A model generated the notes under the pieces. It ran no database searches, was not told the DNA's origin, and worked only from the letters and a program-made list of their open reading frames with translations. A DNA stretch of 64,000 nt from Bryobacteraceae bacterium (GTDB lineage Bacteria > Acidobacteriota > Terriglobia > Bryobacterales > Bryobacteraceae). A program made the translations under genes and the position numbers. The stretch lies in NCBI GenBank assembly GCA_023384675.1, contig JAHDVK010000010.1:124001-188000 (forward strand). The letters run 5' to 3'. Each line of letters opens with the position of its first letter. Within the stretch, counting starts at the first letter, position 1. Positions 16,947-26,390 of the stretch are shown piece after piece.

Positions 16947-17558
16947 TCAGGCTTCGATCAAATCCACGAGGCCGTCGCGCCGCCGCACCAGCACCCGCAA
17001 CGCTTCAGTCTCCGCGTCGCGGTACACCAGATAATCGCGCCGATCATCCAGCGCCAGCATCGCCTCGTCGACTGTCATCGGTTTGCCGTTCGACTTGGAG
17101 GCGGCGCGGACCACGCGGGCAGGCGCGCCGGCCGTGGGCGGTTCGGGGGCCGCTTCGGCGCCCAGCACCACTTTCGCCTTGCTCTTGCGCGCGCCCTTCA
17201 GGACGGGTTCGACCAGGGCGTCGGGCGCCATATCGGTCTTCGCGACGCGCGTGGGCGTCTCGCGTTTCTGGTCCCGGAACTTCGTCCGGATCTTCAGGGC
17301 CTGCTTCTGGATCTTCTCGACGGCTTCCATGAGGGCAGTAAACTGGTCGGCGCCCGAGCCGGCGCCGACCAGCGTCTGGTCATAGTAGTTCAAGCGAACC
17401 TCCGCGAGCTGCTCGTGGCGTTGGTAGTCCAGCTTCACCTGGGCTTCCTTTTCGCCCCGCTGCTCCAGCAACTTCGAGAGTTTGCCGAACTGGATGGCCA
17501 GCTTTCTTTCCTGCGAAGGCGTCAGCTTATCCTGTTTGCCGGTAAAGGTGATTTTCAT
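16947..17558 (-). CDS. hpf: Ribosome hibernation promoting factor, long form
   Basis: HPF binds the 30S decoding region and drives 70S dimerisation in starved cells. The 203-residue length marks the long form. The N-terminal S30AE domain (MKITFTGKQDKLTPSQERKL) is followed by a basic linker and a C-terminal dimerisation domain (KPMTVDEAMLALDDRRDYLVYRDA, shown in part) ending RRRDGLVDLIEA. The linker near residues 110-150 is rich in lysine, alanine and proline. It lies between rpoN (50 bp upstream) and rapZ, a conserved arrangement. The PTS-Ntr genes often found here are missing. Confidence 0.92.
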   Translation of the reverse strand: MKITFTGKQDKLTPSQERKLAIQFGKLSKLLEQRGEKEAQVKLDYQRHEQLAEVRLNYYDQTLVGAGSGADQFTALMEAVEKIQKQALKIRTKFRDQKRETPTRVAKTDMAPDALVEPVLKGARKSKAKVVLGAEAAPEPPTAGAPARVVRAASKSNGKPMTVDEAMLALDDRRDYLVYRDAETEALRVLVRRRDGLVDLIEA

Positions 17559-17608
17559 GGCAGTGCCTTTCTGGGAATTACCACGGAGCGGAAATCCCGG
17601 GAGTGCGA

Positions 17609-19153
17609 CTAATCCCGGACGCGCCGGTGGTGGGTGGAAGGAATCTTGAGGTCCTCCCGGTACTTGGCGACCGTTCTGCGGGTCACCTGAATGCCCTGCT
17701 GCTTCAGACGGGCAGCGATGTGATCGTCGGTCAGGGGTTTGGCGGAATCCTCCTCGTCGATCATTTTTTTCACCATGCGCTTCAGCGTCTGCAGCGGAAT
17801 CGCCGAACCGGACGGCCCCTGCACGGCCTCGCTGAAGAAGTAGCGCAGCTCGAAAACTCCCTGGGGCGTGTGTGCATACTTGCCGGCGACGGCGCGGCTG
17901 ACGGTGGAGGGATGCACGCCGATCTCTTCGGCGATGTCCTTGATCATCATGGGCCGCAACTGGTCGATGCCGTCTTCAAGGAATTCCTGCTGCCGCTGGA
18001 CGATCGACTCGCACACCTTGAGAATCGTCTGTTTACGCTGCTCGATGTTGCGGATGAGTTGCAGAGCGGAGGCGAAGCGCTCCTTGATGTAATTGCGTGT
18101 TTCCTTGTCGGGCTCCTGCTCGCGGTCGAGCAGGCGGCGGTAGCTGCCGTTGATGCGCAACTGCGGCAAGTCCTCGTCGCTGAGCGTGATCAGGTAGGAA
18201 TCGCCGTCCTTGGTGATGTAGACGTCGGGGGCGACCTGGCGGGCGCCGGGTCCAGAATGCTTGATACCGGGTTTCGGATCCAGGTGGCGGATCACATCCA
18301 GGGCGATTTCGATGTGCTCGATAGGCCGGCCGAGGATGCGGGCGAGATCCTTCACGCTCCGCGATTCCACGAGTTTGAGGTGATTCTCGACGATCTGCCA
18401 AGCGACGCCGCCTCGGGCGTTGCGGCTCTCCAGTTGGAGCAACAGGCATTCCTGCAGTGAGCGTGCAGCGATGCCGGCGGGTTCCAGGCTCTGCACGGCC
18501 TTCAGCGCCGCCTCAAGCACCGGCATTTCGATCTGCTCGGCGGCGGCGATCTCCTCGAGCGAACTGGAAAGATAACCGGTTTCTTCCAGATTGCCTAGAA
18601 TCGCGTCGGCGGCGTTGCGAACATCTTCATCAAGCACGAGCAGGCTGAGCTGCGACCGCAGGAACTCGGTCAGCGTGACCGGGGCGGAAAGAAAGGCCTC
18701 GAACGTAGGCTTGTCCGGATCTTCGTTCCCCTGGCTGCGGAAGCCCGGATCCATCCAGTCGTCGAAGTAGGAGCCGAAATCGATCTGATCGAAGGGATCG
18801 AGGGTCTGAGCCTGATCGGCGGGCGCCCCGGAATCGTCGGTACTGGCCGTGGCCGCGTCGGTATCGGAGTCAAAGCTGGCTTGGGCGGCTTCCTGGGTCA
18901 GCTGCAGGACGGCGGCGTCGGCGGGGTCGGGGTCGCGCTCGGCTTCCAGTAGGGCCTGGACTTCGGCGGGTGTGAGTTCCTCGGCGCCTTCGCCCAGGTC
19001 CTCCAGCACGGGGTTTTGGGTGATTTCCTGAGAGATGAGCTCGCGCAATTCGAGCCGGTTCAGTTGCAGAACCGTCACCATCTGCACCAGCCCCGGGGTG
19101 AGGATCTGTTTCTGCTTGACCGCGATCTGGAGTCTCGGCGACAGCAGGCTCAT
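17609..19153 (-). CDS. rpoN: RNA polymerase sigma-54 factor
   Basis: Sigma-54 directs RNA polymerase to -24/-12 promoters that need an ATP-driven activator. The 514-residue protein has the glutamine/leucine-rich region I (LQIAVKQKQILTPGLVQMV), an acidic region II near residues 60-125, the core-binding region III, and the RpoN box RRTVAKYRE near residue 495, which reads the -24 element. TATGAT at 19162-19167 on the same strand is a possible -10 box very near the start, next to a GAGGG ribosome binding site. It heads the rpoN-hpf-rapZ cluster, and three candidate target promoters are in this window. Confidence 0.97.
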   Translation of the reverse strand: MSLLSPRLQIAVKQKQILTPGLVQMVTVLQLNRLELRELISQEITQNPVLEDLGEGAEELTPAEVQALLEAERDPDPADAAVLQLTQEAAQASFDSDTDAATASTDDSGAPADQAQTLDPFDQIDFGSYFDDWMDPGFRSQGNEDPDKPTFEAFLSAPVTLTEFLRSQLSLLVLDEDVRNAADAILGNLEETGYLSSSLEEIAAAEQIEMPVLEAALKAVQSLEPAGIAARSLQECLLLQLESRNARGGVAWQIVENHLKLVESRSVKDLARILGRPIEHIEIALDVIRHLDPKPGIKHSGPGARQVAPDVYITKDGDSYLITLSDEDLPQLRINGSYRRLLDREQEPDKETRNYIKERFASALQLIRNIEQRKQTILKVCESIVQRQQEFLEDGIDQLRPMMIKDIAEEIGVHPSTVSRAVAGKYAHTPQGVFELRYFFSEAVQGPSGSAIPLQTLKRMVKKMIDEEDSAKPLTDDHIAARLKQQGIQVTRRTVAKYREDLKIPSTHHRRVRD

Positions 19154-19503
19154 CTGCCCTCATCATAGCACCGGCCGGGCCGAAGCAAACTCGCGGAAAC
19201 GCTGTAGTTAGACTCTCGAAGAATCCCAATCGGGCACGGGGCCAGGCCGGTCTTGTCAGCCCGGCAACTCCGGTGCGCCTGCACGCCGGAGAACTTGCCA
19301 GAATCCCTTGCCGCATCCGTTAAGTCGCGCCGCACGCGCGTAAGCAGCCATTACGGCGCAGGGAAGTGGCGCCGGATGCCGGAGACCGGCAGAAGGATCC
19401 CGGCCAATCTCCCGGCCGGGCCGCTCCGCTAAGCCATTTATTTACAGCAGATTAAGATGTTGTCGGGACCCGCTCCGGGCCTTGCCCCCGCCTGAGCCGC
19501 GCT
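19154..19503. other. Gene-free region between rpoN and the radical SAM gene
   Basis: No convincing ORF was found in about 350 bp. Several small hairpins occur. The best, at about 19263-19299, has outer arms GGCAA/TTGCC and inner arms CTCCGG/CCGGAG with a 3-nt bulge, lying some 110-145 bp upstream of the rpoN start on its leader side. Others are GCCGG-AGA-CCGGC near 19377 and CGTAA/TTACG near 19339. No known riboswitch consensus was recognised. Confidence 0.4.
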
Positions 19504-20577
19504 TCACTTCCGCATATCGATCTGCACCAGCGGCTCGGGTTTCTCTGTGCGAGGGGCCGGTTTTGGCGGATTCAACCACCGTTGCGGCAGCTTTGCCATA
19601 TAGATCAACTTCTCGGCTAGCGGCAGCAGGCTCCGCACCGTCTTGCCGTGAAAGAGCAGGCTGCCGACCACCAGCGCCGGGTGTGGAATGGTTGTGCAGC
19701 ACTTGGCGCAGATATCGATCTCCCCCGCGCGCCCTCGGATGTGCAACTCCCGCATCTTGATCATCTCCGGGGAATTAAAGATCCGGTCAAGCGGCTGTTC
19801 GCCGATTCGCCCGATGGGCTGGCCGTTTAGCATGTAGCTCTGGCAGCACGGGTACACGTCGCCGCTGTGCTTCACGTACATTGCCCCGCGCCACAAATAG
19901 TGGCACGGATGTTTCCATTCCGCCGCCGTATGGCCCGCGTCCGGACGCATCAGGTTGGTCTCGTCTTCCTTGATGCGGATCAGGTCTACGCCCGGCACGG
20001 CGCGCCAGAAGCGCGTGAACTCTTCGACTTCAGCCGCGTTGCCGTCCATGCGAACCAGTTGCACCACGATCTGCATCTTCGACTTGCGCCGCGCCTTCAG
20101 CTCGCAGAAACGCATGAAATTGTCGCGTACGCGCTCGAATTTCGCGCCCTTGCGGTAGAACTCGAAGGTCTCTTTCTTCGCCCCGTCAAAGCTCAGAGTG
20201 ATGTGCTCGAGCGGCGTGGCCAATAGCTTCTCCGCAGCCTCCTCGTCCAGCAGGGTACCGTTGGTCGAGATCAGGGTCGAGATCGCGTGATCGTGGCACA
20301 GGCCGATGCGGTCGTGGATCTTGGGGTCGAGCAGCGGCTCGCCGAGGCCGATCAGCATCATGTGCTCGGCGGTGGCGCCCGACTCGCGGACCAGCGTGTC
20401 GAAGACGGCGTCCTCCATGTCCTCCTTGGGCTGCTTATGGGTCTCCCGGGGACACATGATGCAGTAGATGTTGCATTTGGCGGTGGTTTCGACGATGTAC
20501 TCCACCGGCAGCGCGCGCACACGGCGGTGCTTGCGCAGATACGCCCATAAAAGCTTGGCCCGGTTCCAGATTCGCAT
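19504..20577 (-). CDS. Radical SAM protein with SPASM-like C-terminal cysteines
   Basis: A 357-residue radical SAM enzyme. The cluster motif CNIYCIMC uses C35, C39 and C42. GLGEPLLD is the SAM-binding GGEP-like segment. Downstream cysteines (HPCHYLW, GDVYPCCQSYM, CAKCC) fit a SPASM/Twitch auxiliary cluster domain, and the insertion before them (NLMRPDAGH) is typical of the group. Such proteins modify peptides, lipids or cofactors, but the substrate cannot be assigned. No small precursor peptide gene is beside it. It diverges from the photolyase gene, with TACAAT and TATTAT boxes in the short gap. Confidence 0.85.
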   Translation of the reverse strand: MRIWNRAKLLWAYLRKHRRVRALPVEYIVETTAKCNIYCIMCPRETHKQPKEDMEDAVFDTLVRESGATAEHMMLIGLGEPLLDPKIHDRIGLCHDHAISTLISTNGTLLDEEAAEKLLATPLEHITLSFDGAKKETFEFYRKGAKFERVRDNFMRFCELKARRKSKMQIVVQLVRMDGNAAEVEEFTRFWRAVPGVDLIRIKEDETNLMRPDAGHTAAEWKHPCHYLWRGAMYVKHSGDVYPCCQSYMLNGQPIGRIGEQPLDRIFNSPEMIKMRELHIRGRAGEIDICAKCCTTIPHPALVVGSLLFHGKTVRSLLPLAEKLIYMAKLPQRWLNPPKPAPRTEKPEPLVQIDMRK

Positions 20578-20639
20578 GCGCGGGGGAGTTCGCCTATTAT
20601 TGTAGCGTCGAAGCCCGTGCCGGCATCGGGAAGGAGACC

Positions 20640-22049
20640 ATGCAGGAACGAATCCGGGCGCTCAACAGCGCGCCCGTCCGCACTCCGGCCCGCTACGTCC
20701 TCTACTGGGCGCAGATGAACCGCCGCGTGGACGCGAACCACGCCCTCGCCGTCGCCATCGGGAAGGCGAACGAACTGCGCCTGCCCGTGCTGGTCTACGA
20801 AGGCCTGACATGCACCTATCACGAAGCCAACGACCGCATGCACACGTTCGTTCTGGAAGGCGTGCCGGAAACCGCCCGGCGACTGGCGCGCCGCGGCATC
20901 GGCTACTGCTTCCATCTCCGCAAGCGCCGGTCCGATGCCAACGACATTCTGTACCGGTTAGCGGCCGAGGCTGCGCTGCTGGTGACCGATGATTACCCCA
21001 CTTTTATCGCGGCCCGCCACAACGCTTCGGTTCCAGCCAGGATCGGCATCCCCTACCTGGTGGTGGACTCAAGCTGCATCGTGCCGATGAACGCGCTGCC
21101 GAAGCGCGAGTACGCCGCCTACACCATCCGCCCCAAAATCAAGAAGCTGTTGCCGCAGTACTTGGTTCCCTGCCCGGACCCGAAGCCGGCCGTGAAATGG
21201 AACCTGCCCACCCCGAAATTCCACACGGAGGTTCAGGCGGAGAACATTCCGGCCTTGGTGGGGGAATGCGAGATCAACCACGCCATCCCGCCGTCGCTGA
21301 GCTACGCCGGCGGCCGCCTTGCCGCTGAAGCCACCTTGCGCCACTTTCTTGACGATCGCCTGCGACGCTATGCGCGCGAGCGCAACGAGCCCAGCGCGCA
21401 CGCCACATCGAACCTCAGCCCTTATCTCCATTTCGGCATGATTTCCGCGCTGGAAATCGCTCTGGCGGCAAAAAAACACGCCGAGGAACATAAACTGATC
21501 GCCGATGAATTCCTGGAGGAGCTGATCGTCCGCCGCGAACTCGCCTTCAACTACGCACGCCATGTGGCCCGGCCCGATTGCCTCGCCAACCTGCCCGAAT
21601 GGGCGCGCAAGACCTTGCTGCAGCACGCCCGCGACCCTCGCCATCCCGTGTATGACCGGTGCGCGTTCGAAAAGGCGATGACCCACGACCCGCTCTGGAA
21701 TGCCTGCCAGAACGAGATGCTGCTGCGCGGCAAAATACATGGTTATTACCGCATGTATTGGGGCAAAAAGATCATCGAGTGGTCCCGCACGTGCCAGGAT
21801 GCGCTCGAAACGATGGTGCTGCTGCACGACCGCTATGCCCTCGATGGCCGCGACCCGAACACCTACACCAACATCCTCTGGTGCTTCGGCCTGCACGACC
21901 GGCCCTGGCGGGAGCGGCCCATCTTTGGCATGATCCGCTATATGGGCTATGAGGGAATGAAGCGCAAGACAGGCGTGGACGCCTACCTGCGCGAAATTGC
22001 CACGCTCGAGCAAACGCGCCGCGACCCGTTCCGGCTGAAGGGATTCTAG
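20640..22049 (+). CDS. phrB: Deoxyribodipyrimidine photolyase, class II
   Basis: Repairs cyclobutane pyrimidine dimers in UV-damaged DNA using blue light and FAD. The 469-residue protein has the class II layout: an N-terminal photolyase domain (ARYVLYWAQMNRRVDANHAL) and the FAD-binding C-terminal half with the class II blocks SNLSPYLHFGMIS, DEFLEELIVRRELAFNYA, HGYYRMYWGKKIIEW and DGRDPNTYTNILWCFGLHDR. An AAGGAG site precedes the ATG. The next gene starts at the base after its stop codon. Confidence 0.95.
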   Translation: MQERIRALNSAPVRTPARYVLYWAQMNRRVDANHALAVAIGKANELRLPVLVYEGLTCTYHEANDRMHTFVLEGVPETARRLARRGIGYCFHLRKRRSDANDILYRLAAEAALLVTDDYPTFIAARHNASVPARIGIPYLVVDSSCIVPMNALPKREYAAYTIRPKIKKLLPQYLVPCPDPKPAVKWNLPTPKFHTEVQAENIPALVGECEINHAIPPSLSYAGGRLAAEATLRHFLDDRLRRYARERNEPSAHATSNLSPYLHFGMISALEIALAAKKHAEEHKLIADEFLEELIVRRELAFNYARHVARPDCLANLPEWARKTLLQHARDPRHPVYDRCAFEKAMTHDPLWNACQNEMLLRGKIHGYYRMYWGKKIIEWSRTCQDALETMVLLHDRYALDGRDPNTYTNILWCFGLHDRPWRERPIFGMIRYMGYEGMKRKTGVDAYLREIATLEQTRRDPFRLKGF

Positions 22050-22895
22050 ATGCGAGTGGCCATTACCGGGGCCAGCGGGCTGGTTGGGGCCGCGCTGAGC
22101 GGGTTATTGAGAGAAGAAGGTCACGAGCCGGTGGCTCTGTCCCGCCGCCCTGAGCCCGCTGCGCTTGCAAACGCCGATGCTGTAGTCCATCTCGCGGGCG
22201 AACCCGTTGCACAGCGCTGGTCGGAAGAAGTGAAACGGAAGATCCGCGAGAGCCGCATCGAAGGGACCCGTCACCTCGTGCAGGTCCTGCAATCATTGGA
22301 CCGGAAGCCCCGTGTGCTCGTATCAGCCTCGGCCATCGGCTACTATGGCCACCGCGGCGGCGAGATTCTGAGTGAAACGGCCAAGCCCGGCGAAGGCTTT
22401 CTGCCCGAAACCAGCGTGGCCTGGGAGCGGGAAGCGCGCCGGGCGGAGGAACTGGGCATTCGCGTGGTTTGCGTGCGGATCGGCATCGTGTTGTCGAAAG
22501 AAGGCGGCGCGCTCGCCAAGATGCTCCCGCCGTTCAAAATGGGCGTAGGCGGGCGTTTGGGAGACGGCCGGCAGTGGATGTCGTGGATTCACGTGCGGGA
22601 TCTGGTGCGGCTGATGGTTTGGGCGATTGAACGGGAAGATGTCCCCGGCACCCTGAACGGAACCGCGCCGGAATCGGTCACAAATGCGCAATTTACGCGC
22701 GTTTTGGGCGCTGTTTTGCGCCGTCCGGCGCTGTTTCCCGTACCCGAATTCGCCCTCAAGCTGCTGTTTGGCGAGATGGCGCGGGTGCTGCTCGAAAGCC
22801 AGCGCGTGAAGCCCGAGGCGGCGGAGTCGAAAGGCTTTCAGTTTGAATTCCCCGCGCTGGAACCGGCATTGCGCGACCTGCTTAACCGGCCTTAA
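22050..22895 (+). CDS. TIGR01777-family NAD(P)-dependent epimerase (SDR39U1/YfcH-like)
   Basis: An atypical extended short-chain dehydrogenase of 281 residues. It has the N-terminal Rossmann motif TGASGLVG, then VVHLAGEPV, SASAIGYYG and the long conserved stretch MGVGGRLGDGRQWMSWIH typical of TIGR01777 proteins, and a C-terminal DUF1731-like tail (VLLESQRVKPEAAESKGFQF). The family's substrate is not established. The ATG directly abuts the photolyase stop, so the two are co-transcribed, and homologues are often found near photolyase or light-related genes. Confidence 0.9.
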   Translation: MRVAITGASGLVGAALSGLLREEGHEPVALSRRPEPAALANADAVVHLAGEPVAQRWSEEVKRKIRESRIEGTRHLVQVLQSLDRKPRVLVSASAIGYYGHRGGEILSETAKPGEGFLPETSVAWEREARRAEELGIRVVCVRIGIVLSKEGGALAKMLPPFKMGVGGRLGDGRQWMSWIHVRDLVRLMVWAIEREDVPGTLNGTAPESVTNAQFTRVLGAVLRRPALFPVPEFALKLLFGEMARVLLESQRVKPEAAESKGFQFEFPALEPALRDLLNRP

Positions 22896-22920
22896 GTCCC
22901 CGTCTGGAAAAGCAGCGAGT

Positions 22921-23439
22921 TCAGTGTTTATGCTGCCCCTGCGCGCGGGCCGTGGAGGGCGGCGTGAGGCCCTTTGTTCGCAGGTACCCCACCATGTTGC
23001 CGTAGTGGCTGTTCAGGTTGGCAATGAGGCCGAGCAGCGAATCGAGGGCCGTTCGGCGCGGGTTTTGGTTGACGATGCGGAGCGCCTGCTCGTCGGTCAT
23101 GGCGGCGAGGGCCGCGTCACAGAACGCGAATGAGGCTTCGATCGCCTGCAGGATTTCGTCTTTCGAACCATTGGTCTTGGGTGCGGAAGGCGCTGGGGCG
23201 CCCTGGGCGGTGGCGCAGACGCGCAGGTTCATCCCCGCCGTATGTTCGATCCACTCGCCGTAGGCGCGTTGGGGCGGAGTAAGCTTGAACGCGTAATGCT
23301 CGGCGGGCATGATGCGGGCGGCTTCGATCATGTTGCGTTTGGCGTTGCCGTATTGGAGTCGGACGGCGTCCATCACCGGCGCGGACTGCGCGGCAGCGTG
23401 AGAAACTGCGCAGATTAGAACAGCAATAGTCCTGGTCAT
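22921..23439 (-). CDS. Exported DinB-like protein
   Basis: A 172-residue protein with a signal peptide (MTRTIAVLICAVSHAAAQ) and a DinB-like four-helix domain. The helix with EWIEHTAGMN and the late NSHYGNMVGYLR carry histidines at the places where DinB proteins bind a metal. DinB-like proteins with secretion signals are common in Acidobacteria, and their role is unknown. The start at 23439 was chosen because longer forms run into the divergent asparagine synthase gene. Convergent with the upstream epimerase. Confidence 0.8.
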   Translation of the reverse strand: MTRTIAVLICAVSHAAAQSAPVMDAVRLQYGNAKRNMIEAARIMPAEHYAFKLTPPQRAYGEWIEHTAGMNLRVCATAQGAPAPSAPKTNGSKDEILQAIEASFAFCDAALAAMTDEQALRIVNQNPRRTALDSLLGLIANLNSHYGNMVGYLRTKGLTPPSTARAQGQHKH

Positions 23440-23506
23440 GAGCGGTAAACCCCTGTAGTGCGATTGTAGCGGAGCCCGCTCGCGGGATTTGGGATACTGT
23501 GGGGGC

Positions 23507-25438
23507 ATGTGCGGTCTTGCCGGATTCATTGAATGGCCCGGAGCCGTGCCCTCCGATTTCCGGAGGGTTGTTTCGCGCATGGCGGCCTCCATGTTTCACC
23601 GGGGGCCGGATGACCTCGCGGCTGCGGCGTTTCCCGATGCGGGCGCGGCGATCGGCGCTGCGCGGCTGGCGCTGGTGGACATGGCGCATGGCCGCCAACC
23701 CATAGCGAACGAAGACGGCAGCGTATGGGCGTTGCTCAACGGGGAGATTTACAACCACCGCGCCCTGCGCGACGAGTTGCTCCGGCAGGGACACCGGATG
23801 CGCACACAGTGCGACACCGAGGTGCTCGCCCACCTCTACGAACAACACGGCGAGGCCATGTGCGGAAAGCTGGACGGCATGTTCGCGGCGGCGGTCTTCG
23901 ACCTCCGGCGCCGTCAGTTCTTGCTGGTTCGCGACCATGCCGGCATGAAACCGCTGTATTACGCGGAGCGAAAAGGCGGCTTCGCCTTTGCTTCCGAAAT
24001 TCGAGCCTTCTTCGCCGGCGGGCTATTGGCGCCGCAAGCCAACTGGGAAGATTTGGAGTATTATTTCGACTTCGGTTACGTGCCGGCGCCCGGGTGCGCG
24101 TTCGTGGGCCTCAGAAAGCTGCCCGCCGGGTGCTGGCTGCGCTGGCGCAATGGCCGCACGGAGACGCAACGCTACTGGCAGCCTCCCTTGGACCAGGCCG
24201 CGCGGGATCTTGAAGCACCGGCGCGACTTGAAGAACTTCTGCGCAGCGCCACGCATACCCACTTGCAGGGCGAAGCCGAAGCCGGTTGTTTTCTCAGCGG
24301 CGGGTGGGATTCTTCGATTGTCGCCGCCTTGGCGTGCGAGAAGCTCGGCAGGCTAAAGACCTTCTCGCTGGTGTTTCCCGAATCGCCCGGCTTGAACGAG
24401 GCGTCCCATGCCCGCGCCGTGGCGAAAGATCTCGGCACGGAGCACGAGGAAGTGGAGTACCGGCCCGCGATGCTTCCGGCGATGCTGGAGCAGGCTGCAT
24501 GGAAGCTGGAGGAGCCCTCAAGCTCTACGCCCGCTGTGCTGGTCGGGCTGCTGTCGCAATTGGCCTCACGCAAAGTCAAGACGGTGGTGGGCGGCGAGGG
24601 GTCGGACGAGTTATTTGCCGGTTACGAATGGTTGCGGCCGCGTCTGCCGTATCAGCTCAATACGCTGATCCCCAGACCGCTGGCGCGCACGTTGCTGCCG
24701 CTCCGCTGGGCTCCTCGATGGCGGCGCGCGGCGCGGCAATTGGCCGCGGCGAGTGCCGACGACATCGATTTCGAATTCGTCCGGCGGAGCCACCCGCGCG
24801 ACTTTCCGCTGCCCGTGGCGGCCAGGCGCCGCGAGTTCACTGGCGCCGACGCTTATGCCGTTGTCGCCCGCCAAATTGGCGAGGAGCCGGTGGCCCGCAC
24901 GCGGGAGCGCCTCCCCCGGCGGTTGCTGCTCGAATATGGCGGGCGATTGACTGGCGGCGTGCTCTATTCCTGCGACCGGATGGCGATGGCTGAAAGCCTG
25001 GAAGTAAGGCTCCCATTTCTCGACCGGCATATCGTCGAGTACGCCATGCGCCTGCCCGCGGAGTGGAAGCTGCACCGGGGCCAGGAGAAGGCAATTCTCA
25101 AGCCGCTGGCGGCCAAGTACGCGCCGGCCGTGGCGCACCGCCGCAAGCTTGGGTTGCAGATCCCGGAAATGGACTATCACGACCCGGCAACGCGGGAATT
25201 CGCCTTCCAACTACTGCTGGCGGAGAATTCCCTGTTCCCGCGGCGGGAGATGGAAAGGGCGCTGCGCCGCTGGTTCGGCCCCGCGCGAAGGGAGATCCGG
25301 TTTCTCCCGCTGCTGATTCATCTACAATGCTGGTGGAATACCTTTCTGGTCTCGGGGTCCTACGGCGCCACGCTGGGTTCCTCCGATGCGCTACCGGTCA
25401 ACCGGGTGGCCTGGGCCGACGCGGAGGTGGCGCCATAA
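23507..25438 (+). CDS. asnB: Asparagine synthase (glutamine-hydrolysing)
   Basis: Transfers ammonia from glutamine to aspartate, with ATP. The 643-residue protein must begin MCGLAGF, because Cys2 becomes the N-terminal nucleophile of the amidotransferase domain; this fixes the start at 23507. The glutaminase half includes LNGEIYNHRALRDEL and the synthase half has the PP-loop SGGWDSS at residues 264-270. Such long forms are also found in exopolysaccharide and peptide loci, where the acceptor may differ. TACTGT ends 6 nt before the ATG and no ribosome binding site is visible, suggesting a leaderless message. Confidence 0.92.
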   Translation: MCGLAGFIEWPGAVPSDFRRVVSRMAASMFHRGPDDLAAAAFPDAGAAIGAARLALVDMAHGRQPIANEDGSVWALLNGEIYNHRALRDELLRQGHRMRTQCDTEVLAHLYEQHGEAMCGKLDGMFAAAVFDLRRRQFLLVRDHAGMKPLYYAERKGGFAFASEIRAFFAGGLLAPQANWEDLEYYFDFGYVPAPGCAFVGLRKLPAGCWLRWRNGRTETQRYWQPPLDQAARDLEAPARLEELLRSATHTHLQGEAEAGCFLSGGWDSSIVAALACEKLGRLKTFSLVFPESPGLNEASHARAVAKDLGTEHEEVEYRPAMLPAMLEQAAWKLEEPSSSTPAVLVGLLSQLASRKVKTVVGGEGSDELFAGYEWLRPRLPYQLNTLIPRPLARTLLPLRWAPRWRRAARQLAAASADDIDFEFVRRSHPRDFPLPVAARRREFTGADAYAVVARQIGEEPVARTRERLPRRLLLEYGGRLTGGVLYSCDRMAMAESLEVRLPFLDRHIVEYAMRLPAEWKLHRGQEKAILKPLAAKYAPAVAHRRKLGLQIPEMDYHDPATREFAFQLLLAENSLFPRREMERALRRWFGPARREIRFLPLLIHLQCWWNTFLVSGSYGATLGSSDALPVNRVAWADAEVAP

Positions 25439-25445
25439 GCGGCCG

Positions 25446-26390
25446 TCACGCAAAATCCAGCGGCGCGGTGCGCAGACCCTTCAGATCCGGCATGAGGCAG
25501 GCCAGGTAAAGGCGGCCCTGGAAGTGGAATAGTTCCGGGGCGGCGACGGGCAGGCGCGCCACGAGGTGCCGGTCGTCGTTCAGGCCGAAGTCGAACGGGT
25601 CGCGGCTGCGGTAGGCGCGGGTCATGGGCGTGTTGCGGTAAACCTGCGTGCGGAACAGGAAATACCAGGGCGTGCCGGGCAGGCGGTACACGAATGGGCA
25701 TTCGGCGGAGTAGAAGTTGTCGCCCGATTCTCCGCCCCAGGAGACGATGCGGGGCTGGTCCCACTTCTTGAGATCGGACGAGGTGCGGGCGTAGACCCGG
25801 CCGATGTTGCCGGGATTGGCGGTGTAGTAGGCGATCCACCGGCGGCTGTCGCGAAACATCATGATATCGCGGCCGCCGCCGCCCACCACGTTCTCCTCGC
25901 CGGTGGCGAACCGCTCGAAGAGGCCGAAACGGCCGGGCTCCACCTGGTGGCGCGCGAAGGTCTTGCCGTCCTCGCTGAGAGCGGCGAAGGTGCGGCCGCC
26001 GCTCGAGTAGAACATCCAGTATTTGCCTTCGATCTTGAGGACATGAGGCGCCTGGAGCGAACCCTGCCGTTCCCCGAACGCCGGGTCGGCGCGCATGGCG
26101 ATGCCCATCGCCTCCCAGCCGGGTTCAATCGGGCTGCGGCCCTCCCAGCGGTGGAACAGGCGCGTGGCGCCGGGTTCGGCGGTGTGGCGAATGCAGGACC
26201 ACGCCTGCCGGGAGCCGTCCAGCGCCTCCCAGATGGCGAAGTCCACCACCTCCTGCTTGGGGGTGGCGAGGCGGCCCAGGTCGGGCACCCCGGCGATGGG
26301 AACCCAATCGCCGGCGATGCGCGGCACGGGGCCGGACTCAGCGGGAGTTTGCGCCGCCAGGGCGGCGGCGAGCCAGGATCTTCGCGTCAT
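25446..26390 (-). CDS. Exported GH43-like five-bladed propeller protein
   Basis: A 314-residue protein with a short export signal (MTRRSWLAAALAAQ) and repeated strand motifs of glycosidase-type five-bladed propellers: SLQAPHVLKIEGKYWMFYS, DIMMFRDSRRWIAYYTAN and SAECPFVYRLPGTPWYFLF. It probably acts on a plant or microbial glycan in the periplasm or outside. The catalytic acid and base cannot be fixed by eye, so it may be non-catalytic. GAGG sits 7 nt before the ATG. A promoter about 200 bp upstream would give it a long, structured leader. Convergent with asnB, with 7 bp between stops. Confidence 0.7.
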   Translation of the reverse strand: MTRRSWLAAALAAQTPAESGPVPRIAGDWVPIAGVPDLGRLATPKQEVVDFAIWEALDGSRQAWSCIRHTAEPGATRLFHRWEGRSPIEPGWEAMGIAMRADPAFGERQGSLQAPHVLKIEGKYWMFYSSGGRTFAALSEDGKTFARHQVEPGRFGLFERFATGEENVVGGGGRDIMMFRDSRRWIAYYTANPGNIGRVYARTSSDLKKWDQPRIVSWGGESGDNFYSAECPFVYRLPGTPWYFLFRTQVYRNTPMTRAYRSRDPFDFGLNDDRHLVARLPVAAPELFHFQGRLYLACLMPDLKGLRTAPLDFA

